In this document: piece after piece, positions 1 to 6,265 of the stretch
How the letters are laid out: each line of letters begins with the position of its first letter
How positions within the stretch are numbered: the first letter of the stretch is position 1
DNA from: Verrucomicrobiales bacterium
Lineage (GTDB): Bacteria; Verrucomicrobiota; Verrucomicrobiia; Limisphaerales; Palsa-1400
Length of the DNA: 7,040 bases
NCBI GenBank assembly: GCA_028293405.1
Contig: JAQGOW010000498.1
Span: forward strand, 1 to 7,040
Direction of reading: 5' to 3'
Translations under genes and position numbers: made by a program
Notes under the pieces: model-generated
The model's input: only the letters and a program-made list of their open reading frames with translations
Database searches by the model: none
Told to the model about the DNA's origin: nothing

Positions 1-990
1 AATTCCTCTGGTGCACAGGCTGTAATTCCAGTGGCGGAGATGGACAAGCTGTCTCCAGAGAAATTGCGTGAATACCTCGGGCTGACGCCGCAGGAGTTTG
101 CCGCGACTGATCGTGAAACGTTGAAACTGTTGATGGAAGTGCGGGAAGAAGGGGCAAAGGAAGGGTCGGATAACAAGGATGCGAAGGTCAACACGACGGA
201 GTGGCGTTACATCCTGAAACCGTATCAATGGTCCAGCTATGACAAACCTGAATATATCTGGCAACCGGTGTCAGCCGTTCCCAAATACAATATCATTCCC
301 CTGCTTGTCGGCACCTTGAAGGCTACGCTGGTCGCACTCCTTATTGCAGTGCCGTTGGGATTGGGTGCGGCGATCTACGTTTCACAATTAGCGAGGCCGC
401 GAGCGCGGGAAATCATCAAGCCCTGCATCGAAATGCTTTCAGGCATTCCGTCGGTCGTGCTCGGTTTCTTTGCGTTGATCGTTATGGCGAGTGTGCTGCA
501 AAGTGTATTTGGATACGCGTCGCGGTTAAATGCCTTCGTGGCGGGAGCGGCGTTGGCGTTGGCTGTGATCCCGGTGATTTTTTCAATTGCGGAAGATGCG
601 CTCACGAGCGTGCCACGTAGTTATGTCCACGGCGCGCTGGCAGTGGGTTCAACAAAATGGCAGGCGGCGTGGGGAATCGTGTTGCCGGCGGCAATGCCAG
701 GTGTCTTCGCGGCAATCGTGCTCGGATTTGGCCGTGCGATTGGGGAGACGATGATCGTGCTGATGGCCAGCGGCAATGCGAGCATCATGTCATGGAACAT
801 TTTTGATTCAACACGCACGGTAACGACCACGATTGCGGCGGAACTGGCGGAAACGGTAGTGGGCGGGCACCACTACAGGATGCTGTTCATGATTGGTGTG
901 CTGTTGTTCGCAGTGACATTTGTGTCGAACCTCGTCGGGGAACTTGTGATGCATCGAGTCAAAGCACGGTTGGAGGGTAAAGCAAAATGA
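1..990 (+). CDS. pstC: Phosphate ABC transporter permease PstC, 5' end outside the window
   Basis: PstC is one of the two inner-membrane channel subunits of the high-affinity phosphate importer PstSCAB. The frame is open from base 1, so the true start lies upstream; the GTG at 31 is only the first start-like codon inside the window. There are 329 visible residues. About the first 95 are hydrophilic, and the first membrane helix of the family is not seen and must be upstream. From about residue 96 come the conserved core helices (IIPLLVGTLKATLVALLIAV, then IPSVVLGFFALIV). The EAA-type loop that docks on the ATPase is at about 198-230 (GALAVGSTKW), followed by GRAIGETMIV and a last helix near 293-313. 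The hydrophilic stretch is long compared with classical PstC proteins, so the loop after helix 1 appears enlarged. The stop overlaps the pstA start by four bases (ATGA), which indicates translational coupling. Confidence 0.93.
   Translation, partial: NSSGAQAVIPVAEMDKLSPEKLREYLGLTPQEFAATDRETLKLLMEVREEGAKEGSDNKDAKVNTTEWRYILKPYQWSSYDKPEYIWQPVSAVPKYNIIPLLVGTLKATLVALLIAVPLGLGAAIYVSQLARPRAREIIKPCIEMLSGIPSVVLGFFALIVMASVLQSVFGYASRLNAFVAGAALALAVIPVIFSIAEDALTSVPRSYVHGALAVGSTKWQAAWGIVLPAAMPGVFAAIVLGFGRAIGETMIVLMASGNASIMSWNIFDSTRTVTTTIAAELAETVVGGHHYRMLFMIGVLLFAVTFVSNLVGELVMHRVKARLEGKAK
972..977 (+). promoter_or_regulatory. Ribosome binding site of pstA
   Basis: GGAGGG lies inside the end of pstC, nine bases before the ATG at 987. 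It is the only strong Shine-Dalgarno sequence among the visible operon junctions and supports the chosen pstA start. Confidence 0.7.
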
Positions 991-1934
991 GCGCTGCAAG
1001 TTTGAGCTTTCGCCGATCGAGATTTGATTGGGCATCGTTTTTTTTCACAGGGCTTACGGGAGCCGCAACGTGGCTGATCCTCGTGATTTTATTGGTCATC
1101 CTCGGCAACATCGCGCTCAACGGGGGTGCGCATTTCACGTGGCGTTTTTTGACTGGTGGGACTGAGCGCGACATGTTCAGCGTAGAAAACGCGGGCGTGT
1201 TGCCGATGATCGTCGGGACAACGGCGCGTGTCTTCCTGATGACGATTTTCGTTGTGCCTGTTGGGGTTATTACAGCGATCTATCTGACGGAATACGCGCA
1301 TCACTCTTCACTGTTCACGCGCATCATCCGTGGTGCTGTAAACAATCTGGCGGGAGTGCCATCAATCGTGTTTGGTTTATTCGGTCTGGGGTTCTTCATC
1401 AACTACGTCGGGCGCAACATCGATTCGGTGTTTTACTCGCACGTCGCTGAGCCGATTTGGGGCAAGCCGGCGATTCTATGGGCGTCGTTGACTCTGGCTG
1501 TAATGACGTTGCCAGTGGTTATCGTTGCTACGGAGGAATCACTGCGCGCCATTCCGCAAGGTTTGCGCGAGGCGAGCCTGGCATTGGGAGCGACAAAGCT
1601 TGAGACAATCCGAAAGATTGTCTTCCCGCAAGCGCTGCCCGGAATCATGACGGGTGCGATCCTGGCGATAGGACGCGCGGCCGGTGAGGTAGCTCCGATA
1701 TTATTCACCGGCGCGGCGTATTACATGGCTCACATGCCGAAAAGTCCGACCGACCAGTTCATGGACCTCGGCTATCACGTGTTCATTTTGTCGACACAAT
1801 CGCCGAACATTGATCAGACGCGACCGTTGCTTTATGCCACGGTGTTGACGTTGCTGATCTTGACTTTTTCACTGAACGTCGTGGCTGTGATTATTCGCGG
1901 CCGGATGAGAGCCAAATTGCGCGCGTTGCATTAG
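987..1934 (+). CDS. pstA: Phosphate ABC transporter permease PstA
   Basis: This is the second channel subunit of the phosphate importer, 315 residues, close to the usual family length. About six membrane segments are visible: roughly 22-42, 70-100, 116-138, 160-181, 217-243 and 280-304. The region [13 protein letters not shown] (125-137) is typical of PstA. The EAA loop [20 protein letters not shown] (195-214) is the contact with PstB, followed by [16 protein letters not shown]. The loop after helix 1 (about residues 43-70, TWRFLTGG) is the expected extracytoplasmic segment. The start has a good ribosome binding site and overlaps the pstC stop in ATGA. pstB follows one base after the TAG stop. 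No defects are seen. Confidence 0.96.
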   Translation: MSAASLSFRRSRFDWASFFFTGLTGAATWLILVILLVILGNIALNGGAHFTWRFLTGGTERDMFSVENAGVLPMIVGTTARVFLMTIFVVPVGVITAIYLTEYAHHSSLFTRIIRGAVNNLAGVPSIVFGLFGLGFFINYVGRNIDSVFYSHVAEPIWGKPAILWASLTLAVMTLPVVIVATEESLRAIPQGLREASLALGATKLETIRKIVFPQALPGIMTGAILAIGRAAGEVAPILFTGAAYYMAHMPKSPTDQFMDLGYHVFILSTQSPNIDQTRPLLYATVLTLLILTFSLNVVAVIIRGRMRAKLRALH

Positions 1935-1935
1935 T

Positions 1936-2751
1936 ATGACCGAAACACCATTACGACCAGTTCCTGCTCCGCCAATCGCAGAAGAGAAAGGTGCACAAAA
2001 GGATTTTATTCAATGCAGCGACGTGTCGCTTTGGTACGGCAAGATGCAGGCATTGAGGGATATCTCGATCAAGCTCGACCAAAATGTTGTGACGGCTTTC
2101 ATCGGTCCGTCGGGTTGCGGCAAGTCCACTTTCCTGCGCTGTTTCAATCGAATGAATGATCTCATCGGTAACGTGCGGGTCAGCGGAGATGTATTGATCG
2201 GTGGACAGAATATCTACGCACCGGATGTCGACGTCATTGAACTTCGAAAAAGAGTCGGCATGGTGTTCCAACGTTCCAACCCGTTCCCGAAGTCCATCTA
2301 CGAAAACGTCGCATACGGATTACGCTTACACGGAACGAAAAAGAAATCAGAGTTGGACGTCATCATTGAGAAAAGTTTGTGCAATGCGGCGCTATGGGAC
2401 GAAGTCAAAGATCGGTTGGAGACGAGCGCTCTAGGCCTTTCAGGCGGACAACAACAACGCTTGTGCATTGCGCGTGCGATAGCGATCCGGCCCGAAATAC
2501 TATTGATGGACGAACCGGCGTCAGCGCTGGACCCGATAGCCACTTCCAAAATTGAAGAATTGATTCTGCAACTGAAGAAGGATTTTACGATTGTGATCGT
2601 GACACACAATATGCAGCAGGCAGCGCGCATTTCCGATTACACCGCATTTTTCTATTTGGGCGAACTCATCGAATACGACAACACGAACAAGATCTTCACG
2701 AACCCTGCGAAGAAGCAGACGGAAGATTATGTCACCGGCCGGTTCGGCTAA
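1936..2751 (+). CDS. pstB: Phosphate ABC transporter ATP-binding protein PstB
   Basis: PstB is the cytoplasmic ATPase that powers phosphate import through PstC-PstA. It has 271 residues, slightly longer than usual because of a proline-rich N-terminal leader of about 20 residues before the domain begins. All ABC motifs are intact: Walker [10 protein letters not shown] (57-65), Q-loop FQRSNPFP (111-118), signature LSGGQQQR (168-175), Walker B ILLMDEP (188-194) with D-loop SALDP, and H-loop His224 in [10 protein letters not shown]. The [18 protein letters not shown] stretch and the C-terminal [10 protein letters not shown] are diagnostic of PstB as opposed to other ABC ATPases. There is no clear Shine-Dalgarno sequence before the ATG. 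The one-base gap to pstA suggests translation by reinitiation. Confidence 0.97.
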   Translation: MTETPLRPVPAPPIAEEKGAQKDFIQCSDVSLWYGKMQALRDISIKLDQNVVTAFIGPSGCGKSTFLRCFNRMNDLIGNVRVSGDVLIGGQNIYAPDVDVIELRKRVGMVFQRSNPFPKSIYENVAYGLRLHGTKKKSELDVIIEKSLCNAALWDEVKDRLETSALGLSGGQQQRLCIARAIAIRPEILLMDEPASALDPIATSKIEELILQLKKDFTIVIVTHNMQQAARISDYTAFFYLGELIEYDNTNKIFTNPAKKQTEDYVTGRFG

Positions 2752-2757
2752 ACAATT

Positions 2758-3417
2758 ATGCAACGACACCTCGACCAGGAAATCGCGACCCTCAAAGATA
2801 AGTTGCTCACCATGGCGAGCAATGCGGAGACCCTTGTCATTAACGCGGTCAAAGCATTGGTCGATCACAGTGATGACCTTGCGCGTAGCGTACAGGAAAA
2901 AGACAACATTGTGGACGAGCTGGAAGTGGAGATCGATGAGATGGCCATACATCTGTTGTCGAAAGCACCGTTGGCATCCGACCTGCGCTTCATCGTCGTG
3001 GCGAGCAAGATTGCACAAAACCTTGAACGCGTGGCAGACGAAGCAACTACGGTTGCTCGCCGGACGCTTGAGTTGAACCAGGAGCCGCAGCTCAAACCAT
3101 ATATCGACATTCCGCGCATGGCCCAACTGGCACTGGATATGTTGAAGGTGGCACTCGACGCGTTTGTGAACCGGGAATCGGAAAAGGCGCGTGCGGTGAT
3201 CCCGCGCGACAAAGAGGTCGATGGAATCCACAAACAACTGCAACGTGAGCTGGCAAGTTTCATGGTCGAGAACCCTAAGAACATCGGACGATGTTTGAAT
3301 CTTATGGTTGTTTCCAAAGCGCTTGAACGCATCGCCGACCATGCGACGAACATCGCCGAGGAAGTTGTTTACCTTTGTGAGGCTGAGGACATCCGGCACG
3401 GCGGCAAAAAACAATGA
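2758..3417 (+). CDS. phoU: Phosphate signalling regulator PhoU
   Basis: PhoU is a cytoplasmic all-helical protein that connects the Pst transporter with the PhoR kinase and represses the Pho response when phosphate is plentiful. The 219 residues form two similar three-helix bundles, as in the family. Each carries a metal-binding type motif: NLERVADEATTVA (about 88-100) and ALERIADHATNIAEE (about 188-202). The repeat KxLxxxxxxAxxLV near the N terminus (about 13-35) also fits. The C-terminal tail is short (GGKKQ). The gene starts six bases after pstB without a clear ribosome binding site, and its stop overlaps the phoB start (ATGA). Its position between the transporter and the two-component pair agrees with its bridging role. 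Confidence 0.95.
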   Translation: MQRHLDQEIATLKDKLLTMASNAETLVINAVKALVDHSDDLARSVQEKDNIVDELEVEIDEMAIHLLSKAPLASDLRFIVVASKIAQNLERVADEATTVARRTLELNQEPQLKPYIDIPRMAQLALDMLKVALDAFVNRESEKARAVIPRDKEVDGIHKQLQRELASFMVENPKNIGRCLNLMVVSKALERIADHATNIAEEVVYLCEAEDIRHGGKKQ

Positions 3418-4094
3418 GCCGCAAAATCCTAATCGTGGATGACGAACCGGACGCGCTTGAATTGATTGCTTACAACCTCAAGCAAGGGGGGTTCAATGTC
3501 GTCACCGCAAAGGATGGAGGAGAAGCGTTAGAGAAAGTCAAAAGCACTTCGCCAGATTTGATTATCCTCGATGTCATGTTGCCGGAAATGGACGGATTTG
3601 CCTTGTGCCGTGTATTCAAGGGCGCACCAGTCACCGCGTGCATTCCGATCATTATGCTCACGGCGAAAGCAGCGGAAATCGATCGGGTGCTCGGTCTCGA
3701 GTTGGGGGCTGACGATTATGTGACGAAACCGTTCAGTCCGCGTGAATTGGTCCTGCGCGTCAAAAAACTTCTGGAACGGACTCACGGCGGCAGTTCTGCG
3801 GAACAATATCGGTTTGGAAAACTCACCGTCGACGTTTCGCGGCACATCGTCACGGCAGACCGCAAGAAAGTGGAACTAACGGCGACTGAGTTTAAGCTGC
3901 TGGTTTACTTGATTGAAGCACGCGGTGCGGTTCGCACGCGGGAACAAATGCTGAAGGAGGTCTGGGATTACGAAAAATATGTCGACACGCGGACTGTCGA
4001 TACGCACATGCGTCGATTGCGCGAAAAGCTAGGAGTTGCCGCAGAATATATCGAGACTACGCGCGGCGTCGGATATAGATTCGTCGCCGAATAA
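3414..4094 (+). CDS. phoB: PhoB/PhoP-type phosphate response regulator
   Basis: This is a DNA-binding response regulator of the OmpR/PhoB family, 226 residues, the normal length. The N-terminal receiver domain (about 3-118) has the acidic pocket Asp10/Glu11, the phosphoacceptor Asp53 (LIILDVMLPEMDGF), Thr83 and Lys105 (VTKPFSPREL). After a short linker the winged-helix domain (about 130-224) contains LTATEFKLLVYL, the recognition helix region DTRTVDTHMRRLREKLG (about 191-207) and the wing ETTRGVGYRFV. Phosphorylation by the adjacent PhoR should let it bind Pho boxes and activate phosphate-starvation genes. The gene lies between phoU and phoR, overlapping both (ATGA and TAATG), so the PhoB assignment rests on context as well as on sequence. 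The symbol phoP would be used in some phyla. Confidence 0.93.
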   Translation: MSRKILIVDDEPDALELIAYNLKQGGFNVVTAKDGGEALEKVKSTSPDLIILDVMLPEMDGFALCRVFKGAPVTACIPIIMLTAKAAEIDRVLGLELGADDYVTKPFSPRELVLRVKKLLERTHGGSSAEQYRFGKLTVDVSRHIVTADRKKVELTATEFKLLVYLIEARGAVRTREQMLKEVWDYEKYVDTRTVDTHMRRLREKLGVAAEYIETTRGVGYRFVAE

Positions 4095-5278
4095 TGTGGC
4101 CACTGCTGACAGTTATTTGGTTCGCAATCGCTGCTTCAGTTTATTTCTACTTCCGAAAACGACTTCGCGAATCCGATGCTAAACATGCAAATGAGCTGTC
4201 GTCGCTTCGTGAGCAGCACCGTGGAGTAGTAGAAAAAATTGAAGCGCAGCAGAAGACATTGCTCAACAGCATGGCCGAAGGGCTTTTGGTATTGGACGAG
4301 CGCGGTGCCATTCAAGTCACCAATCGCGCACTGGAGGAATTTTTTGATTTTACGGGAAGCCTTAACGGCAAAAGCGTGCTGGAAGCATTTCGTTTACATG
4401 AACTGGCCGCGGTGATCGAGCAGCTGGAGATCGAACCACAAGTGCTGGAGCACGAAATCGAAGTCCCGGGCCTGCGAAGTAGATGGTTGCAACTCAATGC
4501 CGCGACGATCAGGGGCGAGCGCGGTGAACGTTTGGGCGCAGTTTTAGTTTTCCATGATGTGACGCGTATCAAAGCGTTGGAAGAAACGCGGCGTGAGTTT
4601 GTCGCGAATGTCAGTCATGAACTACGGACGCCGTTGTCGATGATTAAAGGATTCTCTGAGACGTTGCTTACTGGTGCCATGCATGACCCGGACGTATCAA
4701 CACGGTTTTTGCAAGGCATAGACAAACACGCGGTGCGGCTCGCGCGGCTGATCGATGATTTACTCACGATCTCTCAGCTGGAAAGTGGTCGGGTGATCCT
4801 CAATCTCCATACCGTAAATATACGCGGGATTGTCGATGCGGTGTTCGAGGATTTACGCGAACGCGCGGTGGCGCAACAGATGCATCTCAAAAATGAGATC
4901 GATTCATCCGTGGTGCTTTCAGCCGACCCCGACCGGATCAAGCAGGTCTTTTGGAACCTGATTGAAAACGCGATCAAGTATGGAAAACCCAACGGGCAAG
5001 TAACCGTTTCCGCGAAACCGTCCGGTGAAGATCTCGTCGAAGTTGAGGTCCGAGACGATGGTCGAGGTATTCCTGCCGATGCGTTACCTCGGATTTTCGA
5101 ACGTTTTTATCGGGTTGATAAAGCTCGTTCGCGGGAGGCTGGTGGAACCGGGCTTGGTTTGGCGATCGTGAAACACATTGTGCAAAGCCACGGCGGCAAA
5201 GTCAGAGCTGAGAGCACCATGGGCGCAGGCACAGCGTTCTTTTTCACTCTATTTCACGACACTGCTTTGCAGCCGTAA
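4094..5278 (+). CDS. phoR: PhoR-type phosphate sensor histidine kinase
   Basis: This is a membrane-bound sensor kinase of 394 residues and the partner of the PhoB protein encoded just upstream. There is one N-terminal membrane segment (about 3-20), followed by an RKR cluster and a predicted coiled coil (about 25-56). A PAS domain follows (about 57-160, LLNSMAEGLLVLDERGAIQVTN). The HisKA domain carries the phosphorylated His175 in FVANVSHELRTPLSMIKGF. The ATPase domain has an N-box with Asn292 (NLIENAIKYG), a G1 box DDGRGIP (321-327), an F box IFERFYRVDKARS and a G2 box GGTGLGL (350-356). There is no large extracytoplasmic sensor domain, as usual for PhoR, which senses through PhoU and Pst. 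The start overlaps the phoB stop (TAATG), so reinitiation is likely. All catalytic motifs are intact. Confidence 0.93.
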   Translation: MWPLLTVIWFAIAASVYFYFRKRLRESDAKHANELSSLREQHRGVVEKIEAQQKTLLNSMAEGLLVLDERGAIQVTNRALEEFFDFTGSLNGKSVLEAFRLHELAAVIEQLEIEPQVLEHEIEVPGLRSRWLQLNAATIRGERGERLGAVLVFHDVTRIKALEETRREFVANVSHELRTPLSMIKGFSETLLTGAMHDPDVSTRFLQGIDKHAVRLARLIDDLLTISQLESGRVILNLHTVNIRGIVDAVFEDLRERAVAQQMHLKNEIDSSVVLSADPDRIKQVFWNLIENAIKYGKPNGQVTVSAKPSGEDLVEVEVRDDGRGIPADALPRIFERFYRVDKARSREAGGTGLGLAIVKHIVQSHGGKVRAESTMGAGTAFFFTLFHDTALQP

Positions 5279-5296
5279 CACTGTTGGCGAATATCA

Positions 5297-5336
5297 CGCA
5301 AACGTATCCGCATGGATTCGTGCGCGCGATATTTTG
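5297..5336 (+). terminator. Possible terminator of the pst-pho operon
   Basis: An imperfect hairpin begins about 18 bases after the phoR stop: CGC-(AA)-ACG-(T)-ATCC, loop GCAT, GGAT-(T)-CGT-GCG. That gives ten pairs with one bulge and one T-T mismatch. A T-rich stretch (ATATTTTG) follows about five bases after the stem. The position suits a factor-independent terminator, but the interrupted stem and the gap before the T-run make it uncertain. Confidence 0.35.
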
Positions 5337-5496
5337 CTTAGTGTCGACGGTTACAAATATCACCCGAGCTCACAACTCATCACTCGTCCATTCCTCAAGT
5401 TCCCGAGCAATGACAGTGTACTGAGAGAATTCTGACGAATAGTGATTTTCCCACTTGAAATTTTTCCCAAAAACTCCGAAATTCTCCCTGTCAATC

Positions 5497-5585
5497 AGCC
5501 CTGCGGTGCGGGGTTCGTGCGACCGGCCAACTTGCTCCGGAGGAGTGAGCGCCCCCGCTACTCGGGCCTTTCTCGGTGAGAGAGG
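5497..5585 (+). other. Cluster of three tandem hairpins, possible structured RNA or extragenic repeat
   Basis: Three short stem-loops lie within 90 bases. The first (5497-5515) pairs AGCCCTGC with GCGGGGTT around loop GGT, with two G-T pairs. The second (5543-5563) pairs GAGT-AGCG with CGCT-ACTC around CCCC, with one bulged G. The third (5567-5585) pairs CCTTTCTC with GAGAGAGG around GGT, with one G-T pair, and is followed only by GTTTAAG. The G-T pairs favour a plus-strand RNA. It could be a dispersed repeat, a leader of the downstream gene or a set of weak terminators. No known RNA family is recognised. Confidence 0.3.
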
Positions 5586-5685
5586 GTTTAAGCGAATGCG
5601 TGAAAACGCGTCCGCTATATAACTCGAAACTCTAAAACTCAAAGAATCCTAAGAATCCGTCGGTGAACTGTTGTCGTTCGCTGAC

Positions 5686-5705
5686 ACAAACGTGCCGGCG
5701 TTTGT
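5686..5705. promoter_or_regulatory. Perfect 7-bp inverted repeat upstream of the helix-turn-helix gene
   Basis: ACAAACG and CGTTTGT are perfect inverted copies separated by six bases (TGCCGG). The dyad ends 38 bases before the ATG at 5744. A symmetric site this close to a gene for a putative DNA-binding protein could be its operator, but a hairpin in the leader RNA is equally possible. No function can be shown from sequence alone. Confidence 0.35.
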
Positions 5706-5728
5706 CCCGGCTTTGAAAGATTGCTGTA

Positions 5729-5734
5729 GAAAGG
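5729..5734 (+). promoter_or_regulatory. Ribosome binding site of the helix-turn-helix gene
   Basis: GAAAGG lies nine bases before the ATG at 5744. It favours this ATG over the in-frame TTG at 5735, which overlaps the spacer. Confidence 0.45.
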
Positions 5735-5743
5735 TTGTCCGTT

Positions 5744-6155
5744 ATGCATGCACCAGAAACCGTCCGTCGTTTCGTCGAACTCCGCGCCCAAGGCTGGACC
5801 TATGCGCGCCTCGAAACCGAACTCAACGTTACCAAACCCACCCTCATCGACTGGAGCCGCAAGCACCAGTTCGAGATCCAAAACCTCCACGCCATCGAAC
5901 TCGAAGCGCTCCGCGCTAAGTGGCTCGCTTCCACCTCCGAACATGTCGATGCCATCGGTGAACAGTTGCGCCGTGTCGAAATCGAGCTCGCCGACCCGCG
6001 ATCTCACAGAGCTGAGCACGCCTCAACTCATGAGCGCCGCCCGCAACCTCCGTCGCCAGATCGAGCAAGCCACCGGCCCGCTCCAGTTCAGCGTTCCGGT
6101 AAACGAAATTCCTTCCGCCGAATTCCATGAACAGGTCCAGGACTGGAAAGCCTGA
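5744..6155 (+). pseudogene. Small helix-turn-helix protein gene broken by a one-base insertion
   Basis: The N-terminal part reads in one frame as a helix-turn-helix-like region (about residues 7-45, RAQGWTYARLETELNVTKPTLIDW) followed by a charged, coiled-coil-like helix (about 50-84). At 5995-5997 the sequence has GACCC where GACC would keep the frame. After removing one C the text continues sensibly as RDLTELSTPQLMSAARNLRR up to FHEQVQDWKA and a TGA at 6153-6155, giving 136 residues. Without correction the protein ends at 6130 with an unlikely Arg/Pro-rich tail. Leucine codons are nearly all CTC both before and after the break, so both halves belong to one gene. The fold resembles small DNA-binding proteins of transposases or phage small terminase type, but no family is recognised. 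The break is either a real mutation or a sequencing error. Confidence 0.65.
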
Positions 6156-6174
6156 TTCGCTCGGTGGTAGGGAC

Positions 6175-6204
6175 GATCCGGCATCCGCGATTAGCGGTGC
6201 CATC
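6175..6204 (+). terminator. Bulged hairpin after the helix-turn-helix gene, possible terminator
   Basis: GAT-(CC)-GGCA-(T)-CCGC pairs with GCGG-TGCC-ATC around loop GATTA, giving eleven pairs with two bulges on the left arm. It starts 19 bases after the TGA of the broken gene and is followed by GAATAATTTGTT, a modest T-rich tail. A factor-independent terminator is plausible. A palindromic dispersed repeat is the alternative, because a second bulged hairpin lies about 90 bases downstream. Confidence 0.4.
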
Positions 6205-6265
6205 GAATAATTTGTTCTGACTCGCCGCGTCGTCCACTTCCGACCGGTAAAGAAAAAGTGAACAA

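Larger units (their letters stand above)
5279..5743. other. Intergenic region with small structured elements, no gene seen
   Basis: No reading frame here looks coding on either strand. Moving left to right there are the terminator-like hairpin after phoR, an A/T-rich stretch (about 5425-5490), three small hairpins (5497-5585), a TATATAAC stretch at 5616-5623 that might be a -10 element without a convincing -35 partner, short tandem repeats (5621-5658), a perfect dyad (5686-5705) and the ribosome binding site of the next gene. This is probably where the conserved operon ends and accessory DNA begins. Confidence 0.6.

Noticed and set aside
2521..3414. Minus-strand open frame of 297 codons opposite pstB and phoU
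   Set aside because: It is antisense to two clearly real genes, and its translation shows no recognisable domain. It is a shadow of their codon pattern.
5488..5505. Possible Pho box (CTGTCAAT...)
   Set aside because: Only the first half matches the PhoB consensus; the second half does not, and it does not precede an obvious phosphate gene.
5370..5642. Minus-strand open frame of 90 codons in the intergenic region
   Set aside because: It spans the hairpin cluster, has no clear ribosome binding site and shows no recognisable domain, so it is more likely a non-coding structured region.
5990..6000. Programmed +1 frameshift in the helix-turn-helix gene
   Set aside because: The zero-frame codons at the site (GAC CCG CGA) do not form a typical slippery site, and no stop codon or stimulatory structure was noted next to it. 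A simple insertion explains it better.
5639..6019. Minus-strand open frame of 126 codons opposite the helix-turn-helix gene
   Set aside because: The plus-strand protein has a credible domain, codon bias and ribosome binding site. The antisense product is the kind expected from a GC-rich gene.
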